A stretch of DNA of 64,000 nt, taken from contig NZ_CBCRXM010000003.1 in assembly GCF_965137005.1 (NCBI RefSeq), positions 1-64,000 on the forward strand, written 5' to 3'. Below the pieces are notes generated by a model. The model had not been told where the DNA came from. It did not search any database and saw only the letters and a program-made list of their open reading frames with translations. The translations under genes and the position numbers were made by a program. Of this stretch, positions 47,254 to 56,078 are shown in pieces (positions within the stretch are counted from its first letter, which is position 1; every line of letters begins with the position of its first letter). This DNA comes from Sphingomonas_O antarctica. GTDB lineage: Bacteria > Pseudomonadota > Alphaproteobacteria > Sphingomonadales > Sphingomonadaceae.

Positions 47254-48537
47254 ATGGACCGTATCCACATCCGCGGCGGCAACCGCCTCAATGGCCGCAT
47301 TCCGATTTCGGGGGCCAAGAACAGTGCGCTGACCTTGCTGCCCTGCGCGCTGCTGACCGACGAACCACTGACGCTGCGCAATCTGCCGCGCCTCGCCGAT
47401 GTCGACAGTTTTGGGCATTTGCTCAATCAGCTTGGTGTCTCGACGATGATTGAGGGTGCCCGGCCCGAGGATTTCGGGCGGGTGATGACCGCGCGCGCCG
47501 GGCGGGTCACCGCCACGACCGCGCCCTATGACATCGTTCGCAAGATGCGCGCGTCGATCCTCGTGCTTGGACCGCTGGTCGCGCGGATGGGTGAAGCGAC
47601 CGTGTCACTCCCCGGCGGCTGCGCGATCGGCAACCGCCCGATCGACCTGCATTTGAAGGCGCTCGAAGCGTTCGGCGCGAATGTCGAAATGGCCGCGGGC
47701 TATGTGAAGGTCTCGGCCCCCGGTGGACGCGTGCCGGGCGGAACGATGGTGTTCCCGGTGGTCAGCGTTGGCGCAACCGAGAACGCTTTGATGGTTGCCG
47801 TCCGCGCCAAGGGCACCTGCGTCATCGAAAACGCAGCGCGCGAGCCCGAGATTGTCGATCTGTGCAACTGCCTCGTCCGCATGGGCGCGAAAATCGACGG
47901 GATCGGCACATCGACTCTGACTATTGAAGGCGTCGACCGGCTGCATGGGGCGACCTATGCCGTCATGCCCGACCGGATCGAGGCGGGCAGCTATGCCTGC
48001 GCCGTCGCGCTGACCGGCGGAGCGATCGAGCTGACCAACGCCGACGCCAGCGAAATGGGCGCGACGCTCGACGCGCTCAAATTGGCCGGTGCCGACGTCC
48101 GCGTCGAAGGCAGTTCAATCCATGTCTCGTCGGATGGCCAGCTAAGCCCGATCGACCTCGAAACCCTGCCCTACCCGGGGTTTGCCACCGATATGCAGGC
48201 GCAATTTATGGCGATGCTGACGCTGGCATCGGGTGAAAGTCATTTGACCGAAACCATCTTCGAAAATCGCTACATGCACGTCCCCGAATTGGCGCGAATG
48301 GGCGCGGACATCACCGTCAACGGACGCAGCGCGACCGTCCATGGCGTCGATGGTCTGACCGGTGCACAAGTCATGGCGACCGACCTGCGCGCCTCGATGA
48401 GCCTGATCATCGCTGGCCTCGCCGCAGAGGGAGAAACGAAAGTCAGCCGCGTCTATCACCTCGATCGGGGTTACGAACGGCTTGAGGAGAAGCTGTCCGC
48501 CGTCGGCGCGGATATCGAGCGAGTCAGCGACGGTTAG
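47254..48537 (+). CDS. murA: UDP-N-acetylglucosamine 1-carboxyvinyltransferase
   Basis: A protein of 427 residues. First committed step of peptidoglycan synthesis (enolpyruvyl transfer from PEP). It starts MDRIHIRGGNRLNGRIPISG with AKNSALTLLPCALL. The catalytic, fosfomycin-target cysteine is Cys123 in LPGGCAIGNRPIDLH. The Asp of MSLIIAGLAAEG-adjacent TDLRASMS is also present. The ribosome binding site is weak. It is divergent from a Crp/Fnr regulator and convergent with maiA (4-bp stop overlap). Confidence 0.97.
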   Translation: MDRIHIRGGNRLNGRIPISGAKNSALTLLPCALLTDEPLTLRNLPRLADVDSFGHLLNQLGVSTMIEGARPEDFGRVMTARAGRVTATTAPYDIVRKMRASILVLGPLVARMGEATVSLPGGCAIGNRPIDLHLKALEAFGANVEMAAGYVKVSAPGGRVPGGTMVFPVVSVGATENALMVAVRAKGTCVIENAAREPEIVDLCNCLVRMGAKIDGIGTSTLTIEGVDRLHGATYAVMPDRIEAGSYACAVALTGGAIELTNADASEMGATLDALKLAGADVRVEGSSIHVSSDGQLSPIDLETLPYPGFATDMQAQFMAMLTLASGESHLTETIFENRYMHVPELARMGADITVNGRSATVHGVDGLTGAQVMATDLRASMSLIIAGLAAEGETKVSRVYHLDRGYERLEEKLSAVGADIERVSDG

Positions 48538-49166
48538 GGTACAAAATCCGGCTGGGCTTCTGGCGCCGCCGCTTTGAACGCTGGTAGTTCGGCGCACGCC
48601 GCCTCAATCTCCAGGATCCGCGGCCAGCGCAATTCCGCCCCGAAACGCCGCGCATTCGACAATTGCGGGACCAGCAACACATCGGCCATCGTTACTTTGT
48701 CGCCGAAGCAGAACGGCCCCTCTTGCCCGGCGATCAGCGCGTCACACGCTTCGAGCCCGTCCTCGATGATCCGCGCCGCCCAGGCGTCGATCCCGTCCTG
48801 ATCCTGTCCCAGTGCGCGAAGCATTTTGAGGACTTTCAGGTTCTGCACCGGGTGCACGTCGCAGGCGATCACCTCGGCAACGGCACGGACCTGCGCGCGG
48901 GCGATCGGATCGGCGGGAAGCAAGGCGGGTTCGGGATGTGTTTCTTCCAACCATTCGAGAATCGCCAGACTTTGCGTCAATGTCGTCCCGTCATCGAGTG
49001 TGAGGGCCGGAACAAAACCCTGAGGATTGACTGCCTGGAACCCACCTTCGAGCTGCGCGCCCTGACCCAGATGAATCGGGACCGTATCGAACGGCACGCC
49101 TTTGATCGTCAGACCCAGCCGCACGCGCCACGACGCGGTCGAACGCCAATAGCCGTAGAGCGTCAT
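48534..49166 (-). CDS. maiA: maleylacetoacetate isomerase (zeta-class glutathione transferase)
   Basis: A protein of 210 residues. MTLYGYWRSTASWRVRLGLTIKG carries the zeta-class SSCSxR-like active-site region (here RSTASWRVR, with Ser in place of the Ser-Cys pair). It is followed by NPQGFVPALTLDDGTTLTQSLAILEWLEE and the C-terminal GDKVTMADVLLVPQLSNAR. It isomerises maleylacetoacetate or maleylpyruvate in Tyr or gentisate degradation. ATG 49166 overlaps the thiolase-like stop. No other tyrosine-degradation genes are here, and the active site lacks the usual Cys, so another GST activity is possible. Confidence 0.85.
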   Translation of the reverse strand: MTLYGYWRSTASWRVRLGLTIKGVPFDTVPIHLGQGAQLEGGFQAVNPQGFVPALTLDDGTTLTQSLAILEWLEETHPEPALLPADPIARAQVRAVAEVIACDVHPVQNLKVLKMLRALGQDQDGIDAWAARIIEDGLEACDALIAGQEGPFCFGDKVTMADVLLVPQLSNARRFGAELRWPRILEIEAACAELPAFKAAAPEAQPDFVP

Positions 49167-50602
49167 GTCATTCTCCAATGGCGGTCTTCGCCGGTGATTG
49201 TGCCGAATTGGCCGACCGGCTCACCCGTACCGCTGGTCAACCAGGCGATCAGATCGCCATCGGCGCGATCGATGCGCGCCAAGGTCCGCGCACCCGCACC
49301 GGTTCGTGCCACAACGACGCCGCCACGTGGTTCGCCATCGCGATCGTAGAAAACGGTGCAGGTTTCGATACTCGCCGGGCCACGGTAGTCCTCGTCAAGC
49401 AAGGGTATCGCGCCGCGCGCGCCATCCGCTTCGGCCTGGACATCATAGCCGCCGCGCCGTCGCTCGAACGGGCGGCCGGCGAGCGCGATACAATGGTTTT
49501 CGGTCGCAAAGCCGCCATTGGCGAACAGAAATCCCGTGCCCCCGCCGCGCAGCTTGAGCGTCATCGCGGCGACCGCGTGACTCATATAGTTGCCGATCGG
49601 CCCGCCGCCAAAGGTCAGCCCACCGACGACACTGGCGGGCTTTTCGAGCGGCCAATGGACGATCCGCCGCGCCATTTTTGGAACGCAGGGAAAACAGCTG
49701 TACAGCTCGACATGGTCGAACGCATCGAGCGTATTCGCCGCCAGCGTTGCGCCGATCGACGACGCCATACTGACGCTGAAATCGTAGCGATCGCGTGCCA
49801 AAATGTCCGACGGCTCCTTCGCCGCTGCGCCGTCGCCAACGAACACCAGCAATTGCTCCGCGACCCCGCGCCGCCGCGCTTCGGCGAGGCTCGTGACGAT
49901 GAATCCCGCGCCTTGGTTCACGCTCGAATTGGCGACCTGCAGCTTGGTGTAGGGAAAGGCGATCGGTCGGTTGGCGAGCGATGGCATGATGACCTCAGCC
50001 GCGCTGACCGCCGTTCGCAGCCAAGCCGCCTCGTTCGCCGCCGCGACTTCGGACATCCCCGCCCAGATCGCGCCAGACTCCCCCTGCGCTTCGGCGAGCG
50101 TCTGGCCCCATGCTGCGCGACAGGCATTTTCGTAAAGCGGATAAACATCGACCGGCGCGACCAAGCCATATTGCTGGGCATAAGTCGGATGCCCTTCGCG
50201 CCGCCGCGCCCGCACCGGGTCGACATTGACGCGCTTGCGCGCCGTGCGCAGCGCCTCGCCGCCCGTTACCAGCGCGATACGGCTTTCGCCGCGCTGGATC
50301 GCATCGGCGGCGTCGTTGAGGTAGCGGATCGGGGTATCGCCATGCGGCAATTTCGATTGCCGCGCACTGCCGGTCATACCGACGGCGTCCGCAATGCGCG
50401 GCGACAGATCGCCCAGATCGGGCCAGGCAATCTGCGTCACGACCGACAGGCTGTCCGCATCGGCTAGCACCCGCGCGCCCGCATCGTACTCCGCGCGCCG
50501 CAACGCCTCGATCATCATTTCGCCGGGATCGAGCCGATCCTCGCGGTCGTTGATCTGTCCGACGCCCGCGAGGACGGGGATGCGTTCGGGATCGAGGCTC
50601 AC
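49163..50602 (-). CDS. thiolase-like acetyl-CoA acetyltransferase
   Basis: A protein of 479 residues starting at GTG 50602 (GTGA overlap with zapE). The fold follows the thiolase superfamily: RIPVLAGVGQINDRED at the N-terminus, a first half with RIALVTGGEA, GGLTFGGGPIGNYMSHAVAA and LYSCFPC in the second half, and a C-terminal OB-like extension (VEACTVFYDRDGEP-type, GGVVVARTGAGARTLARID). It belongs to the SCP-x/thiolase-like group. The nucleophile Cys position of classical thiolases is not clear in the first half, so acyl-CoA thiolysis activity is uncertain. Confidence 0.8.
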   Translation of the reverse strand: MSLDPERIPVLAGVGQINDREDRLDPGEMMIEALRRAEYDAGARVLADADSLSVVTQIAWPDLGDLSPRIADAVGMTGSARQSKLPHGDTPIRYLNDAADAIQRGESRIALVTGGEALRTARKRVNVDPVRARRREGHPTYAQQYGLVAPVDVYPLYENACRAAWGQTLAEAQGESGAIWAGMSEVAAANEAAWLRTAVSAAEVIMPSLANRPIAFPYTKLQVANSSVNQGAGFIVTSLAEARRRGVAEQLLVFVGDGAAAKEPSDILARDRYDFSVSMASSIGATLAANTLDAFDHVELYSCFPCVPKMARRIVHWPLEKPASVVGGLTFGGGPIGNYMSHAVAAMTLKLRGGGTGFLFANGGFATENHCIALAGRPFERRRGGYDVQAEADGARGAIPLLDEDYRGPASIETCTVFYDRDGEPRGGVVVARTGAGARTLARIDRADGDLIAWLTSGTGEPVGQFGTITGEDRHWRMT

Positions 50603-51705
50603 GCGCCATGCCCCCGCGCGAGGTATTCGTCCGACGCCATCTCGTGCAGGCGGCTGGTCGTCCGCTCGAACTCGAATTTGCCGTCGCCCGCGATATACAG
50701 GTCTTCGGGCACGGCATCCGCCGTCGCGATCAGCTTGACGTTATGTTCGTACAACGTGTCGATCAGCGTGACGAACCTTGCCGCTTCGTTGCGGCTTTCC
50801 GGGCCGAGGCGCGGAATGCCGACCAGGATCACGCTGTGATACCGCCGCGCGATGGTGAGGTAATCACTCGCTCCGCGCGCCTCGCCGCATAGCTTTTTGA
50901 AGCTGAACACGGCCACGCCCTTCAAACTCTTGGGAACGTGCAGCATCCGCCCGCCGCCCAGGTCAAGATCGGCGGAGGGAACATGCGCCGCATCCTCGGG
51001 CTCGAAATCGGTCAGCCGGAAAAACGCCTCGCGGACCTTGGCCGTCGCCTCGGGGCCGTTGGGGACATGCCAGCTCTCGACCCCCGCCAGCCGTTCCATG
51101 CGGTAATCGGTCGGCCCGTCGAGCGGCATCACGTCGAGAGATGCCTCGATCAGCGCGATGAACGGCAGGAACAACTGTCGGTTGAGCCCGTCTTTATACA
51201 GCCCCGACGGCGCGCGGTTGGACGTTGTCACAATGGTCACACCCGCTGCGATTAACCCGGTGAACAGCCGGGACATGATCGCGGCATCGGCCATGTTGTT
51301 GACGACCATTTCGTCGAATGCGAGGCAGCGCGCCTCGTCTGCCAGCGCCGCGACGACGGGCGCGATCGGATCGCCTATCTCCTTTGCGCGCTCGACCCGC
51401 AGGCGCTGGTGCACCTCGAGCATGAATTCGTGGAAATGCACGCGGCGCTTGCGGTCGATGTCGAGGCATTGAACGAACAAATCCATCAGCATGGACTTGC
51501 CCCGGCCAACACCGCCCCAGAGATAAAGACCGCGAACCGATTCTGCCCGACGACCGGTCAACCGCCACAACACGCTGCCGCGCTTGGGCACGGCCTCCAA
51601 TTGCGTCTGGACGCTCGCCAGCCGCGCCGCGGCCTGTTCCTGTGCGACGTCGGGGCGCAATTCACCCGAAGCGACGAGTTGGCGATAGCGGTCGAGCACA
51701 TTCAC
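50599..51705 (-). CDS. zapE: cell division protein ZapE (AFG1-like ATPase)
   Basis: A protein of 368 residues from GTG 51705 (NVLDRYRQLVASGELRPD, the usual family start); an ATG at 51765 would add 20 residues. Walker A GGVGRGKS is at 64-71, Walker B is CLAFDEM, and there is a VHFHEFMLEVHQRL block. Of the AFG1/ZapE family, which in E. coli modulates FtsZ rings under stress and in mitochondria assists inner-membrane quality control. It is divergent from a TauE/SafE gene. Confidence 0.93.
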   Translation of the reverse strand: MNVLDRYRQLVASGELRPDVAQEQAAARLASVQTQLEAVPKRGSVLWRLTGRRAESVRGLYLWGGVGRGKSMLMDLFVQCLDIDRKRRVHFHEFMLEVHQRLRVERAKEIGDPIAPVVAALADEARCLAFDEMVVNNMADAAIMSRLFTGLIAAGVTIVTTSNRAPSGLYKDGLNRQLFLPFIALIEASLDVMPLDGPTDYRMERLAGVESWHVPNGPEATAKVREAFFRLTDFEPEDAAHVPSADLDLGGGRMLHVPKSLKGVAVFSFKKLCGEARGASDYLTIARRYHSVILVGIPRLGPESRNEAARFVTLIDTLYEHNVKLIATADAVPEDLYIAGDGKFEFERTTSRLHEMASDEYLARGHGA

Positions 51706-51767
51706 GAATGCCGCTCTCGCGAACCCGTGCGCGCATCGCAACGGCATTTTGTGTATCGGCGGCATTG

Positions 51768-52523
51768 ATGAACGTTGACGACCTCGCTTTGGCCTTCTCC
51801 GCCGGTATCATTGGCGGCGCGATGAATGCACTAGCAGGCGGCGGCACGTTCGCCACGTTGCCCGCATTGATCGCGCTCGGCCTGCCCGCGAACATCGCCA
51901 ATGCGACGAGCAATGTTGCGCTGCTGCCCGGTGCGGGGACCAGTGCATGGGCCTATCGCGATGAACTCGAACCTCTTGGCGGCATTTCGATCCGCACATT
52001 GGCCGCAATCACGTTTGCTGGCGGGCTCATCGGCAGCGTGCTGCTTGTCCTCACGCCTACCCGCGCATTCGACCTGATCATTCCGTGGCTGTTGCTGTTC
52101 GCGTTTTTCGTAATGGCGTTCGGACGCAGCGCATCGGCGTGGCTCAACCAGCGGGTAACCATTGGGGCCCGAACGCTCAAGTCCGTGCAGGCTTTGCTCG
52201 GCATCTATGGCGGCTATTTCGGCGGTGGCGTCGGGCTGATCACGACGGCGGTCTACGGCCTGCTCTCCGGCGCACATCCACGACAGCTATTCGCGCCGCG
52301 GACATTGATGCTGGCCGTCGCCAACCTTGCCGCGGCGATGGTGTTCATCGCGTTCGGCATGGTGCGATGGGCGGCGTGCCTGCCGATGCTGCTCGGCGCA
52401 GTCATCGGCGGCTGGGTTGGCGCGCGGCTGGGCAAGCGATTGCCGCACGGCGCGGTGCGGGTTTGGACGTTGCTGGTAACCGGCGTCACGACCGGCGTGT
52501 TTTTCTGGCGCGCCTATGCGTAA
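51768..52523 (+). CDS. sulfite exporter TauE/SafE family permease
   Basis: A protein of 251 residues with eight predicted helices. MNVDDLALAFSAGIIGGAMNALAGGGTFATLP contains the first TauE/SafE repeat motif, and GIYGGYFGGGVGLITTAVYG the second, about 165 residues later. It is a different branch from the permease at 20732-21523. The substrate is not predictable. A sulfite/sulfonate role would fit the molybdopterin oxidoreductase 1.5 kb downstream, but this is inference. Confidence 0.88.
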   Translation: MNVDDLALAFSAGIIGGAMNALAGGGTFATLPALIALGLPANIANATSNVALLPGAGTSAWAYRDELEPLGGISIRTLAAITFAGGLIGSVLLVLTPTRAFDLIIPWLLLFAFFVMAFGRSASAWLNQRVTIGARTLKSVQALLGIYGGYFGGGVGLITTAVYGLLSGAHPRQLFAPRTLMLAVANLAAAMVFIAFGMVRWAACLPMLLGAVIGGWVGARLGKRLPHGAVRVWTLLVTGVTTGVFFWRAYA

Positions 52524-52554
52524 CCGGATCGCGTCATCGCGCGTATCTCTGCAT

Positions 52555-53250
52555 ATGCGCCTCACCTCTCTCATCGCCCTGCTGGGCACACTCGCCGCTT
52601 GTCAGGCGCAATCCCAGCCGGCTCGCCCGGCCAACCCGCCGGGTCTGACGGTCATCGAACTGTATCAGAGCCAGGGTTGCTCCAGCTGCCCGCCCGCTCT
52701 CGCGGTGCTCGATGTCGAGGCCAACCGGGCGGACGTCATCGCGCTCAATTTCGCAGTGACCTATTGGGATCAGCTCGGCTGGAAAGACCGTTTCGCTAAA
52801 CCCGCTTTTACTCAGCGCCAGTGGGATTATTCGCACGCCGCGCGGCGCGGTAATGTCTCCACCCCGCAACTCATCGTCAACGGTGGTCGGGCGATCGTCG
52901 GCAGCAACGAGGCGCAGGTCAATCAGGCGATTGCCCAGAACCGGCTGGCCAGTCAGCCGGCCATCGCAGCCCAAGGCGCAACATTGGCCATCGCGGCCCA
53001 AGCGAGCCTTTCGGGGACCGTATGGATCGTGGACTATGACCCGCGCCGGATTCCAGTCCCCATCGCGGCTGGCGAAAATGGTGGCCGTACCTTGATCCAC
53101 CGCAACGTCGTTCGCGCACTAACACCTGTCGGCGAATATCGCGGGCTGGTTTTGAAGGCGCCGCTGCCGCCGCGCGTCGCTGGCCTAGAGCGGGTGGTGC
53201 TGATACAGAATGGCAAAGGCGGACCGATCGTCGCGGCGCGGCGTATCTAG
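52555..53250 (+). CDS. DUF1223 thioredoxin-like lipoprotein
   Basis: A protein of 231 residues from ATG 52555; an in-frame start at 52516 would overlap the permease and add residues ahead of the signal. The signal peptide MRLTSLIALLGTLAAC ends in a lipobox with Cys16. The mature part has ELYQSQGCSSCPPA with Cys42 and Cys45 in a CxxC arrangement, NFAVTYWDQLGWKDRFA and TPQLIVNGG, all typical of DUF1223 proteins, a thioredoxin-like family of unknown function. It is probably anchored in the envelope and involved in thiol chemistry. A cytochrome b gene follows 11 bp later. Confidence 0.88.
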   Translation: MRLTSLIALLGTLAACQAQSQPARPANPPGLTVIELYQSQGCSSCPPALAVLDVEANRADVIALNFAVTYWDQLGWKDRFAKPAFTQRQWDYSHAARRGNVSTPQLIVNGGRAIVGSNEAQVNQAIAQNRLASQPAIAAQGATLAIAAQASLSGTVWIVDYDPRRIPVPIAAGENGGRTLIHRNVVRALTPVGEYRGLVLKAPLPPRVAGLERVVLIQNGKGGPIVAARRI

Positions 53251-53261
53251 GGGATGACCGA

Positions 53262-53972
53262 ATGAGCGACGGCAACTTCGTTTACCGCCACCGCCTGTTC
53301 ACGCGCGTATGGCATTGGGTAAATGCCGTCGCTGTGATCTGCATGGTCATGTCGGGATTGATGATCTCCAACGCACATCCACATTTATATTGGGGTGAGT
53401 TCGGCGCGAACCTCGACCAGCCGTGGTTCAACCCGCCGACATTTCCAGCGTGGATCACCATTCCGTCCGGCTACAGCTTGGCGATCGGGCGGCACTGGCA
53501 TTTGTTCTTCGCCTGGGTCTTTGCGTTCGGGCTGCTCGCTTATATCGTTGTCGGGCTGATCAACCGGCATATCCAGCGCGACGTGGCACTGACCCGCGCC
53601 GACGTCGCGCCGCGCCATTTGTGGCAGGATATCAAGGATCACGCCCGCTTACGCTTCGCGCATGGCGACGGCGCGGTGGCGTATAACCCGCTGCAGAAGA
53701 TCGCTTATGGCGGCACGTTGTTCGTATTGTTCCCGCTGGTCATCCTCACCGGCCTCGCGCTGTCGCCGGGCTTCGATGCCGTCACGCATTTGACGGCGCT
53801 GTTCGGCGGGCGGTCGACGGCGCGGTCGCTGCACTTTGTGGCCATGTCCGGGATTGCCGGGTTCATTGTCGTCCATCTCGCCTTGGTCGTGCTGGCGGGG
53901 CCATGGAACGAGATCCGCTCGATGGTCACCGGCTGGTACGATACGCGATCACACGATAGGCCATTGGCATGA
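53262..53972 (+). CDS. b-type cytochrome, membrane electron carrier
   Basis: A protein of 236 residues with about four transmembrane helices. Likely heme ligands are visible: His in RHRLFTRVWHWVNAV, RHWHLFFAW, RSLHFVAM and IVVHLALVVL. This is the cytochrome b561 / formate-dehydrogenase-gamma-like fold. It overlaps the molybdopterin enzyme gene by 4 bp (ATGA at 53969-53972), so it is probably the quinone-linked partner that feeds or drains electrons for that enzyme. Confidence 0.9.
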   Translation: MSDGNFVYRHRLFTRVWHWVNAVAVICMVMSGLMISNAHPHLYWGEFGANLDQPWFNPPTFPAWITIPSGYSLAIGRHWHLFFAWVFAFGLLAYIVVGLINRHIQRDVALTRADVAPRHLWQDIKDHARLRFAHGDGAVAYNPLQKIAYGGTLFVLFPLVILTGLALSPGFDAVTHLTALFGGRSTARSLHFVAMSGIAGFIVVHLALVVLAGPWNEIRSMVTGWYDTRSHDRPLA

Positions 53973-54733
53973 CCGGGATCATCACACGGCGTGCCTTGGT
54001 GACCGGCGCCGTGGCCGGCGGTGCCAGCCTGCTCGGCGGCTGCGACAAGCTGTCCAACAATCCCAAATTTCTCGATCTTCTGTCGACCGGCGAGAAAGCC
54101 AATTTCGGGTTTCAGCGGCTGTTGCAGGATCGCACCGCGCTGGCCCGCGAATATGCGCCAAACCAGCGCTCGCCGATTTTCCGCGCGAATGGGACGCGCA
54201 TGCCGGTCGGGGCCGCCTATGCAAGCCATGTCGCGGCCGATTTCGCCGACTGGAACGTCGTCATCGACGGGCTGGTGGCGCGACCGATGCAGGTCGCGCT
54301 CGGCCAGTTGCGGCAAATGCCCAGCCGCAGCCAGATTACCCGTCACGACTGCGTCGAGGGCTGGTCGGCGATCGCCAAATGGACAGGTGTGCCGCTGAAA
54401 TTCCTGCTCGATCGTGCGGGCATCCTGCCCCAAGCCAATTACATCGTGTTCTGGTGCGCCGACATGATGGGCAATGGCGCGCCTTATTATGAATCGATCG
54501 ACCGCGTCGACGCGGCGCATCCGCAGACGATCCTTGCCTATGCGATCAACGATGGCCCGATCCCGGTGCAAAATGGCGCGCCGGTGCGGATGCGGATCGA
54601 GCGTCAATTGGGCTATAAGCACGCCAAATATGTTCAGCGCATCGAAGCTGTCGCGAGCCTCAAGAACATCCGCGGCGGCAAGGGCGGGACGTGGGAGGAT
54701 AACTCCGGATACGAATGGTATGCCGGGGTTTAG
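53969..54733 (+). CDS. sulfite-oxidase-family molybdopterin oxidoreductase, Tat-exported
   Basis: A protein of 254 residues. The N-terminus ITRRALVTGAVAGGASLLGGC combines a twin-arginine export signal with a lipobox-like LGGC (Cys25), so a Tat-exported lipoprotein is possible. The Moco-coordinating cysteine is Cys128 in TRHDCVEGWSAIAKWTGVPL. GLVARPMQVALGQLRQMP and YESIDRVDAAHPQTILAYAI are also family-typical. It lacks the C-terminal dimerisation domain of true sulfite oxidases, like MsrP/YedY. With the overlapping cytochrome b gene it resembles the MsrP-MsrQ pair, but the cytochrome is of a different type. The substrate is unknown. Confidence 0.88.
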   Translation: MTGIITRRALVTGAVAGGASLLGGCDKLSNNPKFLDLLSTGEKANFGFQRLLQDRTALAREYAPNQRSPIFRANGTRMPVGAAYASHVAADFADWNVVIDGLVARPMQVALGQLRQMPSRSQITRHDCVEGWSAIAKWTGVPLKFLLDRAGILPQANYIVFWCADMMGNGAPYYESIDRVDAAHPQTILAYAINDGPIPVQNGAPVRMRIERQLGYKHAKYVQRIEAVASLKNIRGGKGGTWEDNSGYEWYAGV

Positions 54734-54749
54734 CTGCTAAAACTATATC

Positions 54750-55970
54750 ATGGCCCTGATCGACACGTTCCTCTCGCGCGGAGTTAAGCGCGGCACCCTG
54801 ACCCTCACCGATACCAACGGAACGCGCAGCTTTGGCACAGCCGAACCCGGCTGGCCCGATGTCGCGGTGCGCTTCACCGATGCGGGCGTCGGCCGCTACA
54901 TCGCCACGCACCCCCGCCTCGGCGCAGCAGAGGCGTTCATCGACGGCCGACTGGTCCTCGAGCGCGGCGACATCATGGATCTGCTCAGCCTGCTCCGCCG
55001 CAACAATCGATGGGACAAGGGTGGCGATATCAAGGACGCGTCGGCGCTCAGCCGCGGGTTCGGCGCGCTGAAGGGGCGGCTCTCGCGCCTCAACTGGGAG
55101 CGCAAGTCAAAGGCCAATGTCGCGCATCATTACGATCTCGACGAGCGGCTCTACCGCCTCTTCCTCGATGCCGACCTGCAGTACAGCTGCGCTTACTACA
55201 CCGACCCCGCCAACAGCCTTGAACAGGCGCAGGCCGACAAAAAGGCGCATATCGCCGCCAAGCTGGCGCTCAAACCCGGTCAGCGCGTGCTCGACATCGG
55301 TTGCGGCTGGGGCGGCATGGCGCTGTATTTGCATCAGAAGACCGGGGCAGAAGTGTTGGGCGTCACGCTGTCCGAAGAACAACTTCGGGTCGCCCGCGAA
55401 CGCGCCACCGCAGCGGGCGTCGCCGACCACGTCAAATTCGAACTGATCGACTATCGCCGTGTCCAGGGACGCTTCGACCGCATCGTTTCGGTCGGCATGT
55501 TCGAACATGTCGGCCCGCCGCATTACCGCCAATTCTTCAGCAAGGTGCACGATCTGCTCACCGAAGACGGCGTCGCCCTGATCCACACGATCGGCCGCAT
55601 GGGCAGCCCCGGCACCACCGACGCGTTCACGCAAAAGTATATTTTCCCGGGCGGCTATATTCCAGCGCTCTCCGAAATCGTCGAGGCGAGCGAGCCGTTC
55701 CGCCTGATTGCTACCGATATCGAAACGCTGCGGCTGCATTACGCGCTCACGCTGCGCGCCTGGTATGCGCGCACGCTGGCGCATCAGACGGAGATCGAGG
55801 CGCTGTACGACGCGCGCTTCTACCGCATGTGGACCTTCTATCTCGCCGGCGCGGCGACCGCGTTCGAGGATGGCGGGTTGTGCAATTACCAGCTGCAATT
55901 CGCGCGTGACCGGCACGCCTTGCCAATCACGCGCGATTATCTGGGTGAGGCCGAGGTACGCCTCAAATAA
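54750..55970 (+). CDS. cfa: cyclopropane-fatty-acyl-phospholipid synthase family methyltransferase
   Basis: A protein of 406 residues. SAM motif VLDIGCGWGGMALYLHQKTG, then GVTLSEEQL, FDRIVSVGMFEHVGPPHYRQFF, the bicarbonate/active-site IHTIGR and KYIFPGGYIPALSEI. CFA synthase adds a methylene to unsaturated phospholipid acyl chains. It starts 16 bp after the molybdopterin gene and may be co-transcribed with it. Membrane remodelling is the expected role. Confidence 0.92.
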   Translation: MALIDTFLSRGVKRGTLTLTDTNGTRSFGTAEPGWPDVAVRFTDAGVGRYIATHPRLGAAEAFIDGRLVLERGDIMDLLSLLRRNNRWDKGGDIKDASALSRGFGALKGRLSRLNWERKSKANVAHHYDLDERLYRLFLDADLQYSCAYYTDPANSLEQAQADKKAHIAAKLALKPGQRVLDIGCGWGGMALYLHQKTGAEVLGVTLSEEQLRVARERATAAGVADHVKFELIDYRRVQGRFDRIVSVGMFEHVGPPHYRQFFSKVHDLLTEDGVALIHTIGRMGSPGTTDAFTQKYIFPGGYIPALSEIVEASEPFRLIATDIETLRLHYALTLRAWYARTLAHQTEIEALYDARFYRMWTFYLAGAATAFEDGGLCNYQLQFARDRHALPITRDYLGEAEVRLK

Positions 55971-56078
55971 TCCGTTTCAGTCTGACGGAATGCCGTCGAG
56001 CACACGCCAGCTTGTGCGAATGGCCCTGTCCGGCCTACCCAATGGATCAATTCACGGCGCAGGGGCTGGCGGGACGCG

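Noticed and set aside
51768..52523. The two TauE/SafE genes as a recent duplication
   Set aside because: The proteins are from different branches with little shared sequence beyond the family motifs.
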